DNA of 64,000 nt from Raffaelea ambrosiae (taxonomy: Eukaryota > Ascomycota > Sordariomycetes > Ophiostomatales > Ophiostomataceae), in the NCBI GenBank assembly GCA_002778195.1, contig PCDI01000013.1:837469-901468 (forward strand), read 5' to 3'. Positions within the stretch are counted from its first letter, which is position 1. Each line of letters opens with the position of its first letter. Below the pieces are notes generated by a model. That model was not told where the DNA came from, did not search any database, and saw only the letters and a list, made by a program, of their open reading frames with translations. The translations under genes were made by a program, and so were the position numbers. Below, one piece after another: positions 36,130 to 46,799 of the stretch.

Positions 36130-39100
36130 TATCTGTCTGTCTGTCTCCACGCATCCGGCGATGGCTGGCCACACAAGCAGGTCTGTTCTGTGTGGCCCGT
36201 GGAGCTTGCTCTGTTGGTCCTGCAGGGCTTCATGGCCCTGGCCACGGTTCCGCCTTTGGTCACGGTCTCGGCCACGACCAACCTTTCCCGGTCCTGGTCT
36301 GGGGTTCTGTCTGTCCCGGATGGGTGTGGCCGCCTCCTGGGTTCCCCGTCACGAGAGCTTGGCAAAAAGCTGGTGTCACATTTTTTGTTTGACAGCAACA
36401 CCAGCTCTAGCTCCACAGTAGAAGTCGCCCCCGTCTCCCCTTCTCCTCTCGTAGCATTCAGTTTTGTTTCATCTACTGGAATAACGCACACGATTTGGCC
36501 ATCGAATCGACGGACGTTTTCAATTGTACAGGAACTGGTCCAGGGGGGGGGGGATGTTTTGCAATAGTACGCGTTGGAGAGAACGGAGAATCGAAATGAG
36601 AAAGAAGCTTACGCAAGCAAACACAAATAACCAACTTGTGTGTTCAACAATCTCGGTATTGGAGGGATGGACTTTTTCTTTTTCATTTTTTTTTATTTTT
36701 CATTTAGCCTCAATCCCGTGTTTGGTCTCTTCCATTTCATGGAGATTCGCGTCCAGCCCAATTGGAGGTTTGGGCTGCTTTGTCCGGGGCTTCTATCTCC
36801 ATTCAGTCAACTATCTATTGTCGGTACGATATAGTTATCTTCGGCTTTGTCCACTTCTCGGCGTTTTCCCACTCCCAGGAGAGCGGTCTTCCGTGGTATC
36901 ATTGCGCGCTGCATACTACACCGTACAGAGTAGTTACGTCTCTGTGCGCACCCTTGCATGAGCCTTGTCGTCGATGCCCACCTGCCTCCCTTGCATGAGC
37001 GAGCCGAGAGGGGGCACAAAAAAAAAGGAGTCCATAAGTGGGTGGCCCCAAGAAAAAAGAGAGAGGCGCCAAACAGGCAAAGAGAGGCGAGCAACAGGGC
37101 AACAAAAAAACAAAAACAAAAACAAAAAAAACCACCCCAAACCAGAAGCAGATCAACGACGAAGAGAAGGCCAAAGCGCAAGGACGCGCAGCGAGGCGAA
37201 GACGGACAATAGAAAACGGGCTCGTTGGCACCTGCATGCGCTCAGGCAGAAAGAATGGACCGGAGGCATGCAAGAGGCTGCAGTAGCTCAGGGACGAGAC
37301 ACAACCCCGTAAGGAGACGCCAGTCCAAGAGCATAACTAGTTGATAATACATGCAAGATATCCGTAGACATGACAAAAAAGACGACGACCAGTCGGATGA
37401 GGGCTGGAGAAAAAGGGTCGTGCCGACCAACAGCCGTGCAAGAGATGGCCTACTCTCCAGGAGCCCCAACACGGCCTGCCCAGTCCGCCTTGTTTTCTTT
37501 TGTGTCCTGTGCCCATCTTACATAGTACATTCAAAGCATTAGCCATTTCATAGGCACCCTGTAGTTAGTTATTATTACTGTGCCGGCGTGCATGCCGTGC
37601 CTGCTGGTTCCTGTGTGAACTGTGGGCGTGGTGCCCGAGGCGCCCCAGTCTCGCTGTTGCTCTGTGCTCCCTGCATGGTTCCAGGGTCCAAGGGAGAGAG
37701 AGAGCGATTGGGAATCTGGCATACTAGGTAAGATAGCACAATTATGCACCAGAGCCAACCCTGGCACACCGCATGCCGGTCCCTGAGAAGGCGCAGAAAG
37801 GCGTGCAGTTCCCCGGGCGCCGACAGGCCAGGCGCAAGGAGGAGCCAGAAATAGCCCCATCGCCGGCCGGGAATGAGATACGAGCAAGATAACTACAGAC
37901 TATGGACACAGGGACGACCTTGCCTGCTCTCTGGAACCATGGTTGACGCCCGGGCGCCGACAGCCCCCATGCGTGATCTGATTGTCTGATTGCCTGAACC
38001 ATGGAAGACAACCATTGAATGGGATCGCCGAAAGGAGCCACTGGACTGGAGACTCGGCCGGCCGCATTGAGGATTCCCTTTTGCTCACGTCGCTCTACTC
38101 ATCTCCCAGCTTTTACTATGGACACAGGCTACGGCTGATGATCCCCTTGCCGCTCGCTGTCCCAATCTGCAGGCACGCTCAAGCCTCCCTCCTCCTCCCT
38201 CTGTCCAAGGGCGGGAATCGGGTGGCTTGCTCGACTCAGACAGAAAAAGGAAATAAACCAGAGCAGAAGAACGGGCAGCAAGAGGTACTTTGTACGATGC
38301 CTTTTACGGCACAGCATTGAACTGCAGCAGGGGGGAAGAGGAGTGAGAGAGAGAACAGAGAGGGGGGGGGGGGCAAGAAAAGCCGCTGGCCTCGTTTTTT
38401 TTGCACCTGCATGGCGCTGTTCCTCTTTTCCAAACGGCCCTGCCGTCGCTAGCAACTCGCAGTGCGGTAATGCCACCCTCCATCTTGCATGGGTCTGTCT
38501 CCCCCCCCCCTCGCAGCTCCCTCCAGGGTGCGAATAGGCGGGCGGTTAGACGCGCTGCAGCTGGGCGACTGGCTGGTTGGGTGGGCGGCAGGACGGACGG
38601 GGATTGGCCAAGCAGCGAGGTCTCGGGGGGGTGTGTGTGTGTGGTGGACGGGTGTGTGGACTTGGTGAAGGAGAAAGTGAGCTGTGTGCGGCGGGATTAG
38701 TGGAGGGAAAGGGGTGGGGGAGGGAGAGGTGAAACGGGGTTGGCAGCCAGCGCAGCAGCAGGAAGACGGACACGGACGTGTGCATTGGTTGTAAGAAAAC
38801 CTTCGTGTTGGCGAGGGAGAATGGCAGGCCAGAGGAGAGGAGACAAGCCAAAGAGAGAAAGAGGCGAGATGGGCCCCCCCCAAAGACAGTTTCAGACAAT
38901 CTGTTGTTGTATTAACTAACTAGGTAGTTATTTATGTAGTTTAATAGTGGACTGCCAGCTATTGACCAGGACCCGCTGAATAAGACAATACGCTTCCTCA
39001 GTGTCCTTGGGGCTCTTTCTCGCTGTCTGCTGGGGGCCACGTCCGGAAAGAGCGAGCGCTTGAAAAATGGAAGGGGACGAGTGAACAGAAAAAAAAAAAA

Positions 39101-40149
39101 AATCAAAAAATTTCAATCGGCCGCAGCGCATTCCAGACCCGTTCGACCAGCATGGGCTCCGACTAGCAGGTGCGAGGCCGGACCCTTTGCCCGTTTTGTA
39201 GGCGGTTGAATGCTAGCAGGCTTGTTAGCGACCCTGGACAGGACCCTGCAGGCGTTGGATGCTGGAGCCGCTTACAGATCGAAGGGGCGTTTGCGCGCGC
39301 TGGTCCACTGAAAGGGAGAGCACACCACTGCCACACCGTGCTGTAGTCGCTTGTAGTCAGCGGTCCTTCCCGTCATCTGATTCGACAGGTCCACTCTTCG
39401 CCCCCCCCCCTTCGTCCTCTGCACTGTCCTCCTGGCAGGTGCGTCCCACGCTGTGCCTGCCCCTTCCAGATTTCCCAGCATAGGCTATGCCCGATTCCTC
39501 TCCTGCCCCAAGTGTGCAAAAGCCATCGCCTTCCCGGCTTCCTCGTCTCCTTCACGACCTGCGAAAAGGCTTCCTTTTTCTTTTTCAATCTCGCTCCCCC
39601 AGACAGGTGGTCTATACAAGACAAGCAACCCTGCGCCCCCCCTCCCAAACGCCTCCGCAACCGGCCAGGGTCCACCGCGCTGCCTCTCGCTGTGCCGTCC
39701 AATTTCTGTCTCCATCGGCTCATGCTGGGAGCATTCCAGTTCTCCTTTCTCTCACTCTTTTCCGCTTCCAGTCTTTTCTTCCTCTCTCGTCTCCTTCCGC
39801 GCCGTCCATTCTGTGTCTCACCTGCTCGCCTGTCTCGCACGCTCGGCGCCTCCTCCGCTCGACATGCCCATTCAGTTGTGACCACTCGAGACCGGCTGCC
39901 CGTCGACGACGCATAATAGTTGGGCCATTGAAATCAACCACAGACCGGAACACTGGCGCTTCGTGTCCATCACCTTCTTTACTCTCCTGCCTTTTTGCGC
40001 ATGAATCTCGGTCATTTGTGCTTTCTCTACCCAAAACAACACCAGACGCTCTCTCTCTCTCTCTCTCCTCTCTCTCGCCCCTCTCCTCCCGCCCTTTGTT
40101 CCTCCCTTCTGCCGGCCCTTCGCACACACAGCGCCTCGTATCTTGCATA

Positions 40150-40250
40150 TACATACACGCACACACGCACACACGCACACACACGCACACACGCACACAC
40201 GCACACACGCACACACGCACACACGCACACACGCACACACGCGCACACTC
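40150..40250. repeat. CA-rich microsatellite, ACACACGC-type units
   Basis: About 100 bases of alternating purine-pyrimidine sequence are built from ACAC and ACGC units. They lie about 560 bp upstream of the WD40 start codon. Such sequence can form Z-DNA. Confidence 0.9.
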
Positions 40251-40811
40251 GCAACTCGCCCACGGCTTTCCGCAAGAACTAGTTACCGCCTGCCCGCATA
40301 GAAGCAAGCCACCCTACTTATTGGCGATCCCTCGCTCTCTCCTGCCGCCGCTCGTCGACTTCGGCTCTGACTTGCCCTGCCGATCGCTGTCTCCTCCTTG
40401 CGAGCAGCCACACCCGCCTCCCAAGGCATCATCACGAACGGACGCCTGAAAACGGCCGCTCCGGGACGCTTGGGGTCCGCGCTTGACCTCGGGTTCGACA
40501 ACGACTTTGAGCGGTTGCACGTTGTAGAACCAACGCGGTGGGCCAAGGCCGAGTGAGTACACGACTAGCCCACGCTCCTCGCTGTTTCCTTTTGCCGCAA
40601 TGCACCATGACTGGCTTGTGTTCTGCGCAACAAGTTCAGACACACGAGTGCATCCTGTCTCTTCGAATCTGCATCTCGTGTTTCTGGCCATCTCCCGCTA
40701 ACATCCACCAGGGCTCGTATTGTGTCTCGTTTGTCCTCTTCCACCATCGACAGTGCCGTCGTCCACAGACGGCCCCCCTCGGACCAAAACACAAACCCAA
40801 ATCACACCATC

Positions 40812-43337
40812 ATGGCCGGATACGCAAGGCCTCCCAGCTTCTCCGACCGGAGACGGAGTGCTTTTGGCGGCGACGAGCTGTCTCTCGCAACCAGCACAAT
40901 GAAGGCCTCCCAAAACCGTCCTCCAAGGGGCCCGCCCACTCCCAGCATGAGCACTCCAGCTGCCGAGTACGACCAGACCATGACCGGCTCGCCGCCACCA
41001 CCCCCAACACCCGCCGCCTCGCCGGGGCCCTCGCACATCCAGCCCGACTGGAGCGACGCCGGCGTCGACGAAGACTTCTTTTTGTCAAAAGTCCGCACGC
41101 ACTTTAAGAACTGCACCGGACCGCAGAGAACGCGTCTGTTGGCAGACTTGCTCAACCTCTGCACAAGCCAGCAATTGAGCTTTGTGCATCAGTTTGTCAG
41201 CCCGCTGCTGAAGAAGGATCCCTTTACCAGTATGCCGGACGAGCTGTGCCTGCGGGTATGTGGACGACTGCCCGCCCTTCCTTCTCTCTCTCCTTCTCTC
41301 TCCCTTTCTCCTTCTCTCTCCCCCCCCCTCTCTCTCTCCCTTCCCTTCCCTGGCCTGCCTGCTTTGTTGTTTGGCACCGCCTACTTTTGTCCTAGCCAAC
41401 CCTTCCTGGCCAACCCTTCCTGGCCAATTCTTCCCGGCCAACCCTTCTGGCCAACCGTCCCGGGTCAACTAACCAACTAACTCTTTCCCCCCCCCACAGA
41501 TCCTCTCCTTCATCGACGATCCAAAGGTGCTGGCGCGTGCGTCTCAGGTCTCGCGTCGCTGGCGTGACATTCTCAGCGACGATATCACATGGAAGAACCT
41601 GTGCGATAAGCACGATTACGGCCGTCAGATGATTGATGTTCTGCCCACGACCCCCGACACTCTTACCTCCGCGGATCGGCCATCTTCCTTTCCTCTGAGC
41701 GTCTCCGACAGCGCTGGTGTCGGCCACAACCTGCCCTCGCTCGGCCCCGAGCCGATGGCCACGTCGCGCAGTTGCGATGGCGTTGCCGGTTCCACTGCGT
41801 CCAAGCCGCGGCCCAGGCTGCGGTCGTACAAGTCTCATTTCAAGCAACGATATCTTGTCGATGCCGCCTGGCGGACAGGCGGCCGCAACACCACCAAAAA
41901 CATCAACCAGGACGGTGGCGTTGTCACCAGCCTCCACCTGACTTCCAAATACATTATTGTGGCCCTGGACAATGCCAGGATCCATGTCTTCAACACCGAA
42001 GGAGAATGCCAGAAGACGCTGCAAGGACATGTCATGGGCGTCTGGGCCATGATCCCATGGGATGACACCCTGGTCAGCGGCGGCTGTGACCGTGATGTCC
42101 GCGTCTGGGACCTTAAGAACGGGTGAGACTGACTGCTGGCCCCCCACCTCCCCGACTTGTTGTTTAATTGGATAATCTAACACACATCACAGCGCGTGCC
42201 TGCATACGCTGCGTGGCCACACGTCGACGGTCCGCTGCCTCAAGATGTCTGACTCGAAGACGGCCATTTCTGGTTCCCGGGACACTACACTGCGCGTCTG
42301 GGACATTGAGATGGGCCTCTGCAAAAACGTGTTGGTGGGCCACCAATCCAGCGTGCGGTGCCTGGAGATCAAGGGTGACATTGTTGTTTCGGGTAGCTAC
42401 GACACCACCGCCAAGGTCTGGAGCATCTCCGAAGGTCGATGTCTGCACACGCTGCAAGGCCATTACAGCCAGATCTACGCTATCGCCTTTGATGGTGTGC
42501 GGGTCGCCACAGGCAGCCTCGACACAAGCGTTCGGATCTGGAACGTGAACACGGGGTATGTGTGATTGCGATGACTGACCCATTTCCTTGTTGCGTTGGC
42601 CTTGAGCATCTATCTATTCTGGTCTTCTTTCTGATACTGATACTAATGTTTGTATTCGATTAAGCGAATGCCAAGCTGTTCTGCAAGGCCACACTTCGCT
42701 GGTGGGCCAGCTGCAGATGCGCAACGATACTCTGGTGACGGGCGGCTCGGACGGATCCGTCAGGGTTTGGTCTCTGTCCCGGTTCTGCCCTATTCACCGA
42801 CTTGCTGCACACGACAATAGCGTGACAAGCCTCCAGTTTGACGACACACGCGTTGTGAGCGGCGGTAGTGACGGCCGTGTCAAAGTCTGGGACCTGAAGA
42901 CTGGCCAGCTGGTGCGCGAGCTGATTTCGCAGGGGGACGCCGTGTGGCGCGTCGCCTTTGAGGACGAGAAGTGTGTGGCCATGGCTCTTCGCGGTGGCCG
43001 GACGGTCATGGAGGTATGTGGTGTCCGGTTGCAGCAATCCTCCATTTGGTGTGCAGCTTGAAAAGCCTTTTGTTGACTAACACTCGTCGTCTAGGTCTGG
43101 TCCTTCTCTCCCCCCGAAGAGATGCTCAACGATCAGCCACTGCTGCTCCCGCAGAGACCAGCCGAGGCCTCGGATCGGCCCCTGAGCGCCATGGCTCTCG
43201 ATTATCGGCGACCGCAGACAATCATTCCCGGCCTCCCACGGCGGAATTCGGCTGATCAGGATGTTGATATGAGAGATGCCGGCCCAGCCACGGCGCCCAT
43301 TCAACAAGGAAGCGCGACCTTTTTCAATGACGAATAA
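40812..43337 (+). CDS. F-box/WD40 protein, Cdc4/FBXW7/FWD-1-like
   Basis: Substrate receptor of an SCF ubiquitin ligase: the F-box binds Skp1 and the WD40 propeller binds phosphorylated targets. Relatives include yeast Cdc4, human FBXW7 and Neurospora FWD-1, which controls turnover of the clock protein FRQ; I cannot choose between them here. Exons are 40812-41255, 41500-42122, 42193-42555, 42665-43013 and 43095-43337 (673 residues from this ATG). All joins keep frame, with CTAAC-type branch sites. The F-box (PFTSMPDELCLR/ILSFIDDPKVLARAS) is split by intron 1. At least seven WD repeats follow (QGHVMGVW, RGHTSTVRCL, VGHQSSVRCLEIKG, QGHYSQIYAI, QGHTSLVGQL, AAHDNSVTSL). The frame is open upstream of 40812 and joins to an apparent exon ending at 40552, so the N-terminus may be longer. 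Confidence 0.9.
41394..41466 (+). repeat. Intronic minisatellite, unit near GGCCAACCCTTCCT
   Basis: About five degenerate copies of a 13-14 bp unit lie at the 3' end of intron 1 of the WD40 gene, just before the branch site (AACTAAC) and a C-rich acceptor tract. Confidence 0.85.
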
Positions 43338-44675
43338 TTTGCTTGTCTTACGCATCGGTCTTTGGCAGTCTTTTCTTGATGCACGCATATTTACGGGACG
43401 AAGAAAATGCATGAACCAGGCTTGTCGGTTATTTTCCCAGCATCATCATCACCATTGGGCATCTCGCGGTGTTTGGCGGGATTTCTTATAAAGGCTTCTC
43501 TCTCGGGATGTCCTTGCATCAACATGGGGGGCCTGCACTGGTCCCCGAAAACAGTATCTGGCAGCCATTGTCCAGGCTGCGATTCATTGTCCTTTTTATC
43601 GCTTCTCATTTTGAAGCGGGAGGCCCACCCCTCCCGTTTCTCTGGACACAGTATCTTTTCTCGACTCTTATCACTCGATCATCTATCTATACACGCGCGA
43701 AACGAAGCATGGGCCAAGGCGTTTAGGTTTGCTTTATATGACAACGGGGTTGGAACTTGGACCTGGGAGGCAACTTGGAGCTTGGAGGGTCACGGAAGGG
43801 CAATTGTACAAGTGTCTTGCCGTTTGATACCTTTTGTGTTTGGGCTCTGGTGTCGAACGACGAGCTGGTAGTGTAATCAAGTGCGATATGTATACGCATA
43901 TATATACTCGTATTGTGGATGCGTGGATGTGTGAATGTGTGGTCGTGTTTTCGTACTGCGTAACCAAAGCCAAGATAGCTTTCGGCGTGCGGCTTTTGCT
44001 TTCGCCGATAAAGCAGCAAGAATGCCCCTTTGGGGAGAAAAGCAGGAAACCGTTGAGGTTGGGAAGCAGCAGTGCGCTAATCCCAGAGCGGTGTAGAGCG
44101 CTATTATGGCACGCCGGGGACTGCAGCAGCAGTCCAGGGGTGTGGAGTCCGGGCAATCTGGCGCCCGCAGTGCTGATTGGGCCCTAGGGGAAGCTTTCGG
44201 AGCGTCTGGTGGTTTTGGTGCTGGTTTTGGTGCTGGTCTGGTGCTGTTGCTCCTCCATCGGAGGTCCCACTTCACTCCGGAGGGTATTACAGCGAGGGAA
44301 AAAGCTCACTGGCCCATCTTTTTCCGCTGCTGGTGCTGTTATTTTTTTTTTTAATTCCCTCCTTCCTGTTCCCTAGCGGCCCTTTTTTTCTCTCTCTCGC
44401 GGCCAAATCATCACCATCAGCACACCACCATCCCTCCACCTCTCTTCCTATCTCTCTTTTTTTCCCTCTCTCTCTCTCCCGTCGTTGCTGTCTGGTGGTC
44501 GATTGGGAGTTTTTCTCTTAGCGCTCTCTTTCGTCCTTTTCTCGTCCTTCCTCTCTCTCCATTCGCTCTTCCGCCTTCTTTCCATTGGGAAGCCTCTCTT
44601 CGCCAATTCTTTAATTTCTCATCCTGGTCTCGTCTTCTTTTTTTTTTTTGTTCACCCGATCACAACCCTCCAACC
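43338..44675. other. Intergenic and promoter region of PDA1
   Basis: The first part is probably the 3' untranslated region of the WD40 gene. From about 44340 to 44670 the + strand is almost pure pyrimidine in places, a typical leader of a strongly expressed fungal gene, here PDA1. No coding signal was seen. Confidence 0.6.
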
Positions 44676-46027
44676 ATGTTCTCGCGTGCTGCTTTCCGCG
44701 CAAGCCGTGCGGTTGCCACGGCGCCGCTGCGGACGGCCAAGATGACTCCGGCCTTCCGGATGGCTGCCACCCCGATCCACGCGACGACGACCTCCCTGGC
44801 CCGCCGGACGGTCACCACCGATGCGGCCTCTGCCCACGTCGAGAAGAGCGCCGTGCCCGAGTCCGACGAGGAGCCGTTCACCGTGCAGCTGAGCGACGAG
44901 AGCTTTGAGACGTACGAGCTCGACCCGCCGCCGTACACGCTCGAGGTGACCAAGAAGCAGCTCAAGCGCATCTACTACGACATGGTTGTCATCCGCCAGA
45001 TGGAGATGGCTGCCGACCGGCTGTACAAGGAAAAGAAGATCCGCGGCTTCTGCCACCTGTCCACCGGCCAGGAGGCCGTCGCCGTCGGCATCGAGAACGC
45101 CATCAACCGCGAAGACGACGTCATCACCTCGTACCGCTGCCACGGCTTCGCCTACATGCGCGGCGCGCCCGTCCGCAAGGTCATCGGCGAGCTGCTCGGC
45201 CGCCAGGGCGGCATTGCCTTTGGCCGCGGCGGCTCCATGCACATGTTCGAGAAGGGCTTCTACGGCGGCAACGGCATCGTCGGCGCGCAGGTGCCCGTGG
45301 GCGCCGGCCTGGCGTTTGCGCACCAGTACCAGGACAAGAAGACGGCGACGGTGATTCTGTACGGCGACGGTGCCAGCAACCAGGGCCAGGTCTTTGAGGC
45401 CTTCAACATGGCCAAGCTGTGGAAGCTGCCGGCTCTGTTTGGCTGCGAGAGTGAGTCCCCCCTCTCCTAGGAGACAGGTGGGATGTTCTTTTTGTGTCCC
45501 CCCCGCTAACTTTTCCAGACAACAAGTACGGCATGGGCACGGCTGCTAACCGGTCGTCTGCCCTGACCGACTACTACAAGCGCGGCCAGTACATCCCCGG
45601 TCTCAAGGTCAACGGCATGGACGTGCTCGCGGTCAATGCGGCTGTCAAGTACGGCAAGGAGTGGACCGAGAACGGCCACGGCCCGCTGGTGCTGGAGTAC
45701 GTCACGTACCGCTACGGCGGCCACTCCATGTCCGACCCGGGCACCACCTACCGCACGCGCGAGGAGATCCAGCGCATGCGCTCGACCAACGACCCGATTG
45801 CGGGCCTGAAGCACAAGATTGTCGACTGGGGCATTGTCACCGAGGACGAGCTCAAGGCGCTGGACAAGGAGGCTCGCAACTACGTCAACGAGGAGGTCGC
45901 TGCCGCCGAGGCCATGCCGCACCCGGAGGCCAACCTGCAGGTGCTGTACAACGACATTTACGTGCCCGGCAGCGAGCCCAAGTGGATCCGTGGCCGCACG
46001 CCGGACGAGATCCGCTACTTTGAGTAG
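44676..46027 (+). CDS. PDA1: Pyruvate dehydrogenase E1 component, alpha subunit
   Basis: Catalyses thiamine-diphosphate-dependent decarboxylation of pyruvate with the beta subunit, in the mitochondrial matrix. Exons are 44676-45450 and 45519-46027 (427 residues). The 68-nt intron has donor GTGAGT, branch GCTAAC and acceptor CCAG, and lies within the thiamine-diphosphate motif, splitting the first Asn codon of its terminal NN. That motif runs from GDGASNQG (about residue 230) to GCENN. A mitochondrial presequence is visible (MFSRAAFRASRAVATAPLRT). The regulatory phosphorylation loop RYGGHSMSDPGTTYR is intact, so the complex is probably controlled by a pyruvate dehydrogenase kinase and phosphatase. 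Length and sequence are normal for fungal E1 alpha. The pyrimidine-rich leader and strong GC3 bias suggest high expression. Confidence 0.97.
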
Positions 46028-46799
46028 AGGCAGAAGGGTCTCCCTCCTTCTGTTTCTTGTTTCGACCATCTAGTATACTTGTCTTGTGTGTTGTGTCGTG
46101 TCTTGTATCGGTTCTCGTTTTTTTCTTTTTCTTTTTCTCTCGACTGTTGTAAACCCTTTATCTTTGAAATGTAAAATAGCCGCTCCAACTATAGAGAGAG
46201 AAATCCGGGGACGTGAAGAGGAATGAAAATAATGTTGATGGACAAAAAGAGTACAGTGTTCCAAGTGCGTGATCACGGGTAGTGCTCTGCACACGTGACT
46301 TTGGCCATTTTGGCGTCCATTTCGCAGAAGGCACCCATCCCATTAAACACGCGTTTTCCCTCTTTTTTTTTTATTCCTTGGCCCAGGCGCGTCGACGGAC
46401 CTCCCGCTAAAAAAAGAGCCCACACTAATACACCTGCACCACCACAAGAGAGGCAGCACAACCAGCAGGCCACCACCACCACCACCACCAACGCCGTCGT
46501 TTTCACTTTTCGAACCGGCTCCCTCTGTTGCTCTGTGTTCTGGTCCTCTTTTCACACGCCTTTCGCACCCCAAAGTAATCGTGGCTTCACGTCCACTCCT
46601 CCGGTTCGCGCCCAGCGCACCCAGCCAAAGAAGACGTCTTCTCTTTGCCGTCACGACAAGGACAACAGCCACCATCACAACAACGACGACGACGACGACG
46701 ACGACGAGGACCGCAAGGGCCGTTGGACTACCGACGGTTTCTTGTCGTGCTCTCCCTTCTTCTTCCCGGACCATCGTCGCTCTGGCCGCAGCTGCTACC
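46028..46799. other. Intergenic and promoter region of CDC9
   Basis: About 770 bases. The first part is the probable 3' end of PDA1. Trinucleotide repeats occur at 46470-46490 (CCA/ACC) and 46677-46708 (ACG/AAC type). The frame of the ligase start codon is open for at least 100 codons upstream without an ATG (see findings). Confidence 0.6.

Larger units (their letters stand above)
35324..40811. other. 5.5 kb gene-poor region before the WD40 gene
   Basis: Downstream of the ZIP gene I see a probable 3' untranslated region, then no recognisable gene until the WD40 gene. The region contains an AC dinucleotide repeat (36107-36129), several T, A, G and C homopolymers, an ACACACGC-type repeat (40150-40250) and pyrimidine-rich DNA at about 39750-40120. 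The last part (40371-40552) is an open frame that appears to splice into the WD40 gene (see findings). Confidence 0.5.

Noticed and set aside
39487..40449. 320-codon plus-strand frame before the WD40 gene
   Set aside because: Ser/Pro-rich translation of pyrimidine-rich DNA, with the CA repeat read as His-Thr; no domain, and it crosses the microsatellite.
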